Source: Actinomycetota bacterium
GTDB taxonomy: Bacteria > Acidobacteriota > Blastocatellia > Chloracidobacteriales > Chloracidobacteriaceae
Assembly (NCBI GenBank): GCA_013298335.1
Contig: JAAFHI010000338.1
Coordinates: 1-5,081, forward strand
Direction: 5' to 3'
Length of the DNA stretch: 5,081 bases
The notes under the pieces are model-generated. The model was not told where the DNA came from, made no database searches, and saw only the letters and a list, made by a program, of their open reading frames with translations. Position numbers and translations under genes: made by a program. Of the stretch, positions 1 to 5,081 are shown in pieces. Each line of letters begins with the position of its first letter. Position 1 is the stretch's first letter.

Positions 1-185
1 GACGTTTGTTCGCCGTCCCGGCGGATGGGCGGCCCGCCGTACGCCGGGGCGGCGATGATGTAGGGCGGGGGGAGCGGCGTCCGCGGCAGCAGGGGCGGCT
101 CTTCCTGGAGGAGCGTGCCGTCAACCGGGCACTGTTTCAGATTTTCGGCGAAATCGCCGCCGCAGGTGGGGCAGTGGTTCGGCAT
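1..185 (-). CDS. Zinc-ribbon protein with proline-rich linker, N-terminal part (runs off left edge)
   Basis: The minus strand is open from an ATG at 185 to the window edge, giving 61 codons plus two bases, with no stop. The protein begins MPNHCPTCGGDFAENLKQCP and continues VDGTLLQEE. This is a CPxCG knuckle (Cys5, Cys8) followed ten residues later by CPVDG (Cys19), the familiar layout of small bacterial zinc ribbons. Only three cysteines are visible; Asp22 sits where a fourth ligand is often found, so metal binding may be three-Cys or degenerate. Residues 29-53 are rich in Pro, Ala, Gly and Tyr and look like a flexible linker to a domain outside the window. The start is well supported by a strong Shine-Dalgarno sequence (GGGAGGAA) seven bases upstream. 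It is transcribed divergently from glpK. In other proteins such ribbons lead into kinase, membrane or forkhead-type domains; the function here cannot be read. The plus-strand frame across the same bases is its shadow. Confidence 0.82.
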   Translation of the reverse strand, partial: MPNHCPTCGGDFAENLKQCPVDGTLLQEEPPLLPRTPLPPPYIIAAPAYGGPPIRRDGEQT

Positions 186-362
186 GGTGGCGTTCCTCCC
201 GCTGGATTGTAAGTTCGGGTGATTTTGACCCGGTTTGCGCCAGCCGGGGCGGTGATTGCGTCGTGAACCGGGACTTGCTTCCAACCGGATTGGACAGGTT
301 AAAAAAAATACGTTAGAAGGATTTTCCGCTCGAATTTCAGAAATCTCTGCCTTGAAAAGTCT
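186..362. other. Divergent intergenic region between the zinc-ribbon gene and glpK
   Basis: This 177-base gap must carry the control regions of two divergent genes. It turns AT-rich toward glpK. A short dyad, TCCAA (280-284) and TTGGA (290-294) around a five-base spacer, lies beside a run of eight adenines (301-308). TTGGAC at 290-295 resembles a -35 box, but no convincing -10 follows at the right distance. On the minus strand TACAAT (211-206) resembles a -10, but it lacks a -35 and would start transcription on top of the SD. I therefore call no promoter here. No RNA gene or small coding region is evident. Confidence 0.5.
193..200 (-). promoter_or_regulatory. Strong Shine-Dalgarno of the zinc-ribbon gene
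   Basis: Read on the minus strand this is GGGAGGAA, seven bases before the ATG at 185. It fixes the start of the leftward gene and is the only near-perfect ribosome binding site among the four genes in the window. Confidence 0.8.
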
Positions 363-1862
363 ATGAAATACCTTCTGGCGCTGGATCAGGGGACGACCAG
401 TTCGCGGGCCATTGTATTTGACCGCGAGGGAAAAGTCGCCGGAGTCGGCCAACGGCCTTTCGAACAGTTGTTCCCGCATCCGGGATGGGTGGAGCATCGC
501 CCCGAGGATATCTGGAATTCCCAGCTTGGCGCGGTTCGGGATGCTCTGGCGACGGTGGGAATCGGCCCGGAAGACATTGCGGCCATTGGAATTACCAACC
601 AGCGCGAAACCACGGTGGTGTGGAACCGCCGGACGGGGCGTCCGATTCACAACGCCATCGTCTGGCAGTGCCGCCGGACGGCTGACCGGTGTGACGGAAT
701 CCGGAGTTCATTGCTCGGGGCCGAGATTCAGCAGAAAACCGGGCTGGTGGTGGATGCCTATTTTTCCGCCAGCAAGATCGAATGGCTGCTCGAACAGGTG
801 GCGGGGGCCCGCGAGGCCGCCGAAGCCGGCGATCTTGCTTTTGGAACCGTGGATGCGTGGCTTTTATGGAACCTGACCGGGGGAAAGGTCCATGCCACCG
901 ACGTTTCGAATGCTTCCCGGACGATGCTCTGCGATATCCGCCGAAGCGCGTGGGACGACGACCTGCTTTCGACCTTTTCCGTGCCGCGGGCGATGATGCC
1001 GGAGATTGTGCCGTCGAGCGGGGTGATTGGCGAAACCGACCCGGATTTGTTCGGCGGGGCCATCCCGATTGCGGGAATCGCGGGAGATCAGCAGGCGGCG
1101 CTGTTCGGTCAGATGTGTTCGCAACCCGGAATGGCCAAAAATACCTACGGCACCGGGTGTTTTCTGCTGGTTCATACGGGCGAAAAGGCCTGCGAGTCGA
1201 GAAATTCGCTGCTCACGACCGTGGCGTGGAAACTTGGCGACGCCCCGGTCGAATTTGCCCTTGAAGGAAGCGTTTTTATTGCGGGAGCGGCGATTCAGTG
1301 GTTGCGCGACGGACTTCAGCTTATCGGAGATGCCGCCGAGACCGAGGCGCTGGCGAAATCGGTCCCGGATACGGGCGGCGTGTCGTTCGTCCCGGCGTTC
1401 GTCGGCCTTGGCGCGCCCTACTGGGACCCCCATGCCCGGGGCATCATCACCGGATTGACGCGCGGCACGACCCGTTCACATCTGGTTCGGGCCGCCCTCG
1501 AAGCCATTGCCTTTCAGACCCGCGATATCGTGGAAGCGATGATTGGGGATGCGAATGACGCTTTTTCGGGCGTTTTTGCGCTCAGGGAATTGCGGGTGGA
1601 CGGCGGCGCGGCGGCCAACGACTTTCTCATGGCCTTTCAGGCGGATGTTCTGGGCGTGCCGGTGGTCCGACCGACCGTGACCGAGACGACCGCGGCGGGC
1701 GCGGCCTATCTGGCGGGCCTGGGCGTGGGGTACTGGTCGGATCTCGCCGAGTTGCGGAACCTCTGGAAACGCGACCGCGTATTCGAGCCGACTTCCGACG
1801 AAACGTGGCGGGCCAAAGGGTACGAGCAGTGGAAAACCGCCGTGGCCCGGGCCAAAGGATGA
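363..1862 (+). CDS. glpK: Glycerol kinase (FGGY family)
   Basis: The 499-residue protein matches glycerol kinase along its whole length (E. coli GlpK is about 500). It phosphorylates glycerol with ATP to glycerol 3-phosphate in the cytoplasm, trapping the substrate for lipid synthesis or catabolism. Visible landmarks are the N-terminal phosphate loop [14 protein letters not shown] (7-20), ITNQRETT (77-84), the signature [10 protein letters not shown] (97-106), [10 protein letters not shown] (160-169), [12 protein letters not shown] (239-250), [10 protein letters not shown] (258-267), [13 protein letters not shown] (348-360), and the second ATP-site region [13 protein letters not shown] (410-422) followed by [11 protein letters not shown]. 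Glycerol ligands R81, E82, Y133 and the catalytic base D242 are all present. The fructose-1,6-bisphosphate loop of the E. coli enzyme (GGKGGTR) is replaced by DLFGGA, and the C-terminal IIAGlc-binding stretch is not conserved. The start at 363 gives the expected N-terminus, but only a poor SD (GAAAAG, three bases before ATG) is seen. No glpF, glpD or glpR is in the window. Confidence 0.97.
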   Translation: MKYLLALDQGTTSSRAIVFDREGKVAGVGQRPFEQLFPHPGWVEHRPEDIWNSQLGAVRDALATVGIGPEDIAAIGITNQRETTVVWNRRTGRPIHNAIVWQCRRTADRCDGIRSSLLGAEIQQKTGLVVDAYFSASKIEWLLEQVAGAREAAEAGDLAFGTVDAWLLWNLTGGKVHATDVSNASRTMLCDIRRSAWDDDLLSTFSVPRAMMPEIVPSSGVIGETDPDLFGGAIPIAGIAGDQQAALFGQMCSQPGMAKNTYGTGCFLLVHTGEKACESRNSLLTTVAWKLGDAPVEFALEGSVFIAGAAIQWLRDGLQLIGDAAETEALAKSVPDTGGVSFVPAFVGLGAPYWDPHARGIITGLTRGTTRSHLVRAALEAIAFQTRDIVEAMIGDANDAFSGVFALRELRVDGGAAANDFLMAFQADVLGVPVVRPTVTETTAAGAAYLAGLGVGYWSDLAELRNLWKRDRVFEPTSDETWRAKGYEQWKTAVARAKG

Positions 1863-1865
1863 ACG

Positions 1866-1954
1866 GAAAAGGGATCAGGGGACGGGCATCAGGGATCAGT
1901 GGGAATTTTCCGTGCCTGACCTGATCCCGGACCCCTAATTCCTGATCCCTTTTC
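1866..1954. repeat. Inverted array of degenerate heptamers (GGGATCA-type) with hairpin potential
   Basis: The gap between glpK and the dehydrogenase is built from 7-base units. On the plus strand they read GGGATCA (1871-1877), GGGGACG, GGCATCA, GGGATCA (1892-1898) and GTGGGAA. On the minus strand from 1949 downward they read GGGATCA (1949-1943), GGAATTA, GGGGTCC, GGGATCA (1928-1922) and GGTCAGG. The two arms are mirror images around position 1910: units 1 and 4 of each arm pair exactly, while units 2 and 3 differ. The outer stem is 14 perfect base pairs (1866-1879 with 1941-1954) and the inner stem 8 (1892-1899 with 1921-1928). This resembles in style the short tandemly repeated heptamers known from cyanobacteria and the dispersed palindromes of other bacteria, but I do not recognise it as a named family. 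Confidence 0.8.
1866..1954 (+). terminator. Possible transcription terminator after glpK (hairpin of the heptamer array)
   Basis: The outer 14-bp stem starts with AAAA on its left side and ends with TTTT (1950-1953) on its right side, four bases after the glpK stop. This is the arrangement of a bidirectional intrinsic terminator. Against it, the T run is short and paired, the loop between the outer arms is about 60 bases, and no unpaired T tract follows. Attenuation or mRNA stabilisation is equally possible. Confidence 0.3.
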
Positions 1955-1961
1955 AATGATT

Positions 1962-1966
1962 GGTGG
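1962..1966 (+). promoter_or_regulatory. Probable ribosome binding site of the dehydrogenase gene
   Basis: GGTGG lies six bases before the ATG at 1973. It would abut a TTG at 1967 with no spacing, so it supports the ATG rather than the TTG as the start. Confidence 0.5.
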
Positions 1967-1972
1967 TTGCAC

Positions 1973-2749
1973 ATGTTTTCCCGTTTGAAAAACAAGGTGG
2001 TCCTCATCACCGGCGGTAGTAACGGCATTGGCCGAGCCTGCGCCCTTGCCTACGCCGAAGCGGGCGCCCGCTTGATGCTCGGCGCGCGGCGTCCCGAACC
2101 GCTGGCGGAAACCGCCGCGGAAATCCGTGAAAAATTCGGTGTCGAGGTTGAAACCCGGACGCTCGACGTGCGGGACGGCGCGAGCGTCGAGGCGTTTGTC
2201 GGGGCGACGGTCGAACGCTTCGGACGCATCGACATTCTGATCAACAACGCCGGATTGGCGGTCGGAATGGACAAACTGGCCGACGGCCTGGATGACGACT
2301 GGGCGAGAATGATCGAAACCAACGTGGTCGGGGCCCTGCGGGTCGTGCGGGCGGTGGTTCGGGTGATGCTGACCCAGCCGGAAGGTGGCGACGTCGTGAG
2401 TCTGGGATCCCTGGCCGGACACATCGCCTACGAAGGCGGCGGCGTGTATTGCGCGACCAAGCATGCGCTGCGGGCGATTACCGAGGCGCTGCGTCAGGAG
2501 ACACTCGGAAAAAACATCCGGGTGGGGTCAATCGATCCCGGAATGGTGGAGACGGAATTCAGCCGGGTGCGCTTCAAGGGCGACGCGGACCGGGCAAAAT
2601 CCGTGTACCGCGGAATGACGCCCCTGACGGCGGAGGATATTGCCGAATGTATCGTCTTTATGACCGGACGTCCGGCTCATGTGTGCATTGAAAAAATCAT
2701 CATCAATCCGACCGACCAGGCGGGCCTGAAAGTCCATCGGAGAGAGTGA
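1973..2749 (+). CDS. Short-chain dehydrogenase/reductase, YdfG-like (NADP-dependent 3-hydroxy acid dehydrogenase type)
   Basis: This is a complete 258-residue classical SDR, predicted to be a soluble cytoplasmic oxidoreductase. The Rossmann nucleotide motif TGGSNGIG is at 13-20 and the structural NNAG at 91-94. The catalytic tetrad is N117, S146, Y159 and K163, with the YxxxK spelled YCATK. Arg39-Arg40 after the second strand (GARR) favours NADP(H) over NAD(H). Resemblance to E. coli YdfG is strongest in NNAGLAVGMD (91-100), in EFSRVRFKGD (195-204) and at the end (PAHV ... AGLKVHR). YdfG oxidises L-serine, L-allo-threonine and 3-hydroxy acids and reduces malonic semialdehyde. The same substrate class is a reasonable inference here, but specificity cannot be fixed from sequence alone. 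The ATG at 1973 is preferred over an in-frame TTG six bases earlier because it sits properly behind GGTGG. It follows glpK on the same strand after a 110-base hairpin array, so co-transcription is unclear. Confidence 0.93.
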   Translation: MFSRLKNKVVLITGGSNGIGRACALAYAEAGARLMLGARRPEPLAETAAEIREKFGVEVETRTLDVRDGASVEAFVGATVERFGRIDILINNAGLAVGMDKLADGLDDDWARMIETNVVGALRVVRAVVRVMLTQPEGGDVVSLGSLAGHIAYEGGGVYCATKHALRAITEALRQETLGKNIRVGSIDPGMVETEFSRVRFKGDADRAKSVYRGMTPLTAEDIAECIVFMTGRPAHVCIEKIIINPTDQAGLKVHRRE

Positions 2750-2759
2750 TTTTCACTGG

Positions 2760-2788
2760 TTCATTCGCGTTCCGAATGGGTGTATGAT
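2760..2788 (+). promoter_or_regulatory. Candidate sigma70-type promoter for the large ATPase gene
   Basis: TATGAT (2783-2788) matches the -10 consensus at five of six bases. TTCATT (2760-2765), a poor -35 matching at three of six, lies exactly 17 bases upstream. Transcription would start near 2795, giving a leader of about 70 bases before the ATG at 2866. The spacing and the lack of another good candidate in the 116-base gap support it; the weak -35 counts against it and may imply an activator. Confidence 0.4.
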
Positions 2789-2793
2789 ATTCG

Positions 2794-2815
2794 AAACGTG
2801 ACCTTTGCAACGTTT
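2794..2815. promoter_or_regulatory. 6-bp dyad at the predicted start point, possible operator
   Basis: AAACGT (2794-2799) and ACGTTT (2810-2815) form a perfect inverted repeat with a 10-base spacer, lying on the start point predicted from the upstream -10. That position suits a repressor site. The right arm runs into TTTTT (2813-2817), so a weak hairpin terminator or leader structure is the alternative. A 6-bp dyad in an AT-rich stretch can occur by chance. Confidence 0.3.
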
Positions 2816-2865
2816 TTCCGCTTGGATCTCCAAATCAAGTTTTATCGGTTTCTGTACTCATTTTT

Positions 2866-5081
2866 ATGACCCAGAAAATACGGGATTGCCTGACCGTCGC
2901 GGAGTTTTCGCCCATTGATTTCTCCGAGGCGGGGTGGGAATCCAGAATGCCCAGAGAGGCACTCCTCACCTATGATTTCGGCGACGTTTTGCAGCGTTTG
3001 GTCGAACGGGTTTTAACACCGAGTCCGTCCGGTCATCGGGCGACGATGCTTGTCGGACCGCCGGGGAGCGGGAAGTCCTTTTTAGCCAGATTGCTGCTTT
3101 CGCTGACCCGCAATTGTGAAACGCCGTTGACGGAGGGGTCGAAACGGCTGCGCGACATTCAGGCGGCGCTGGTCGGACGGCGTTTTTTGAATGTGGAAAT
3201 CAGCGGGACGGAGATTCATTCGTCCGATCCGACCCAGCCGGTGCTCGATTTTCTCGGGCGGTATGTCGAATACGCGCTTTCTCCTTCCGGGCGGTCAGAG
3301 AGCAACCGGACGGGCTCCGTGGAGTCGATTACCCAGGCATTTCAGGGGATTCCGCCGGACGTGACGGTTCTGCTGGTGTTCGATTGTTTCGATGACTGGT
3401 TCCGAAGCAATCCGGGGCGGAATTCCACCATTATCGTGGAACTGCTCCGGGTGTTGAGCGAGGCTTCCAGATCGTTGCCGCTGGCGATCCTGGTGACGTC
3501 ATCGGACACGACGCTGGACCCGAATTCCGGGCGATTTCTTTCCTCCGAGCAGGTCGGGTCGCTATTGAATGCCTTTTCCCTCGAATATCTGAACGGGGAT
3601 GCGATTCCGGCGCTGATCGGGGCGCATCTGCTGTCCAAAAATGCCCGCCAGCGGCATGGCATCGCGGGCGTCCGGGAACAGTTGCTCGTCAAGCTGCCGG
3701 ATTTGCGGCTCGACGAACAGAAACTGATCAATCTGTATCCGCTGCATCCGGCGGTCTGGGAAGTCGGGTCGCGGCTGCGGCAGTACCTGAGCGGATTCTC
3801 CTTTCCCGGATTTGCGGTCAAGGTGGCGGACCGGATTCGGAACCGTCCGTCGGAAAGCCTGTTCACGGTCGATGAAATGCTGGATTTCCTCGAACCGACC
3901 CTGCGGGCGGCTCCGCAACTGGCCTATGCCTTCGAATCCTACGATCAGGCGGTCGAGGTGGTGCTGACGAAGGTCAGTCAGGGGCAGCGGCTGCATACGC
4001 GAATGCTGCTCAAGGCGATGCTGATGCATTCGCTGGCGGGGATTCCGGCCACCGTCCGGGATTTGACCAACAGCATCCTTTTTTACGATCTCTACGGCAA
4101 CAAGCAGACTTACGCGCTGTCCGGCGCGCTGTTGCAGCAGATCAAGAGTCTGGCCAAGGGCGTCATCGTCACCGGCACCGACCCGGCGAATCGGGAATTC
4201 CGTTTCGCGCTCCAGCAGACGGACGCGGTGACGAACGTCATCGACGCGCAGGCCCGCTCCATCCCCGACAACGACCCCCGCATCAACGTCGCGCTCGCGG
4301 CGGCGGGGAGTCTGCTCTACGAGGATTTCCCGATCGGGTTCGGTTCATCCGGCGACAAACTCTGGAGCATCTGTTTCACGCATCTCTGGCATGTGACCAT
4401 GCATGACGCGACCGGGTTCGTCTGGCAGCCCGCGCAGTCCGATTCGGCCAGCCGCAACGGCCATGAATACCTGACGCGGCTGCATTTTCCCCGCCGGGCG
4501 GGGCATGCCGACTTCGATATCGAAGGCATGCGGGAAGGCGAGTCGTTCGTGAACTGGCTGCCCGGTGCGCTTGAATCCGACGATCTCTGGACGCTCAAGC
4601 GGCTGGCCTGCGTGGCCGACCCGCTGCTGTTCGGCGGCGGGGTGGATGACGAGGTCCGGGCCACGCTTGAGGAACTGGAATTGAAGGCGGCGGAGGTATT
4701 TCGCCGCAAGTATCTGGTGGAAGGGCGGTTCGTGTTCCGCAACGGGACGGTCAGCGACGTGCCGACCCCGACCGGCCCGGCCCCGTGGCAGTTGTGGGAC
4801 TGGTTCCTGCCGCTCACTTCGCCGGTGACGCCCGATGGCTACGTCGAGTCGCTTTCACCCGAGACCGCTCAGTGGATCGGCCATCTGGTGGCCCCGGCGC
4901 GGGAAAAAGTCGAAATCTGTGTTCCCGACGATCTCGAAGGGGCACTCTCCGGTCTCGGTGCCTACTATCAGGCGTGGCGGCAGAACGACATTTCGCGGGC
5001 GGTGCAGCGGCTGTCGGAAGCGCCGGAGAGTGAAGTCGCCATCTGGGAGGCCCTCAACATCGTCCGTCAGTTCGAGATGGC
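2866..5081 (+). CDS. Large P-loop ATPase, possibly DUF6079 / BREX PglY-BrxC-like, N-terminal 738 codons (runs off right edge)
   Basis: The frame is open from an ATG at 2866 to the window end with no stop, so the protein exceeds 738 residues. It starts MTQKIRDCLTVAEFSPIDF. Residues 35-60 form a helix leading into a Walker A motif GPPGSGKS (64-71). The Walker B strand VTVLLVFDCFDDWF (166-179) has Asp173, but the following residue is Cys174 instead of the usual Glu; Asp176 and Asp177 are near. LPLAILVTSSD (204-214) looks like a sensor-1 strand. LYPLHPAVWEV (290-300) recalls the (Y/F)P(L/I)HP motif I associate with DUF6079 and DUF499 ATPases, and a long helical region follows. A charged helix and AAEVFRRKYLVEGRFVF (608-624) lie in the C-terminal third. 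I see no signal peptide or membrane segment. The start has no SD; an internal ATG at 2947 (Met28) behind GGTGGG is an alternative. Such ATPases occur in phage-defence systems, but assignment rests on remembered motifs and no partner is visible. It could also be an unrelated AAA+/STAND-type protein. Confidence 0.88.
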   Translation, partial: MTQKIRDCLTVAEFSPIDFSEAGWESRMPREALLTYDFGDVLQRLVERVLTPSPSGHRATMLVGPPGSGKSFLARLLLSLTRNCETPLTEGSKRLRDIQAALVGRRFLNVEISGTEIHSSDPTQPVLDFLGRYVEYALSPSGRSESNRTGSVESITQAFQGIPPDVTVLLVFDCFDDWFRSNPGRNSTIIVELLRVLSEASRSLPLAILVTSSDTTLDPNSGRFLSSEQVGSLLNAFSLEYLNGDAIPALIGAHLLSKNARQRHGIAGVREQLLVKLPDLRLDEQKLINLYPLHPAVWEVGSRLRQYLSGFSFPGFAVKVADRIRNRPSESLFTVDEMLDFLEPTLRAAPQLAYAFESYDQAVEVVLTKVSQGQRLHTRMLLKAMLMHSLAGIPATVRDLTNSILFYDLYGNKQTYALSGALLQQIKSLAKGVIVTGTDPANREFRFALQQTDAVTNVIDAQARSIPDNDPRINVALAAAGSLLYEDFPIGFGSSGDKLWSICFTHLWHVTMHDATGFVWQPAQSDSASRNGHEYLTRLHFPRRAGHADFDIEGMREGESFVNWLPGALESDDLWTLKRLACVADPLLFGGGVDDEVRATLEELELKAAEVFRRKYLVEGRFVFRNGTVSDVPTPTGPAPWQLWDWFLPLTSPVTPDGYVESLSPETAQWIGHLVAPAREKVEICVPDDLEGALSGLGAYYQAWRQNDISRAVQRLSEAPESEVAIWEALNIVRQFEM

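Noticed and set aside
206..211. TACAAT on the minus strand as a -10 for the zinc-ribbon gene
   Set aside because: There is no -35 at suitable spacing, and the implied start point would fall on the Shine-Dalgarno itself.
6..212. Plus-strand open frame of 68 codons at the left edge
   Set aside because: It overlaps the minus-strand zinc-ribbon gene, which has recognisable CPxCG/CPxDG motifs and a strong SD. The plus-strand translation is Arg/Gly-rich antisense with no motif.
290..318. TTGGAC followed by an A tract as a glpK promoter
   Set aside because: The hexamer at the matching -10 distance (TTAGAA) fits the consensus at only two of six positions.
1967..1969. TTG as start of the dehydrogenase
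   Set aside because: It directly abuts the GGTGG ribosome site and adds only two residues; the ATG at 1973 has proper spacing.
1627..2464. Minus-strand open frames across the glpK end, the heptamer array and the dehydrogenase start
   Set aside because: They are antisense to two confidently identified genes, have Arg/Pro-rich shadow composition, and one simply reads through the heptamer repeats.
2745..2757. Small dyad AGTGA-TTT-TCACT overlapping the dehydrogenase stop
   Set aside because: The stem is only five base pairs with a three-base loop and no T tract, so it is too weak to call a terminator.
3342..4817. Several minus-strand open frames of 150-175 codons antisense to the ATPase
   Set aside because: High GC leaves antisense frames open. 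Their translations lack motifs, while the plus-strand frame is continuous for 738 codons with Walker motifs.
1..5081. CRISPR array, tRNA, rRNA or insertion sequence
   Set aside because: There are no regularly spaced direct repeats with unique spacers, no cloverleaf-like segment in the gaps, and no transposase-like coding or terminal repeats.

Overview
The window comes from a GC-rich bacterial genome with mixed coding strands. It holds four protein genes: a partial zinc-ribbon gene leaving the left edge on the minus strand, then on the plus strand a complete glycerol kinase (glpK), a complete YdfG-like short-chain dehydrogenase, and the first 738 codons of a very large P-loop ATPase that runs off the right edge. 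The taxon cannot be fixed from this. GC-rich codons, genes lacking a Shine-Dalgarno (SD) sequence, a CPxCG...CPxDG zinc ribbon and degenerate heptamer repeats together would suit a Planctomycetota/Verrucomicrobiota-like or uncultivated lineage. That is a weak inference.

Layout. Bases 1-185 (minus) encode the start of a zinc-ribbon protein with a proline-rich linker and a strong SD. Bases 186-362 are a divergent intergenic region that is AT-rich near glpK. Bases 363-1862 are glpK. Bases 1863-1972 hold a symmetric inverted array of 7-base units (consensus GGGATCA) that can fold into a long hairpin. Bases 1973-2749 are the dehydrogenase. Bases 2750-2865 contain a plausible sigma70-type promoter and a 6-bp dyad at its expected start point. 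Bases 2866-5081 are the ATPase.

How the parts relate. GlpK makes glycerol 3-phosphate; no glpF, glpD or glp regulator is in view. The dehydrogenase is co-directional but separated from glpK by the hairpin array, so a shared operon is uncertain. The ATPase appears to start its own transcription unit. It has a Walker A motif, a Walker B strand in which the usual glutamate is cysteine, and a YPLHP motif reminiscent of the large ATPases of the DUF6079 / BREX PglY-BrxC type. If that is right, the sequence to the right could be a phage-defence or related locus, but no partner gene is visible here. The most notable non-coding feature is the heptamer array; the most notable coding one is the unfinished ATPase, which also shows a shift in codon choice partway along.
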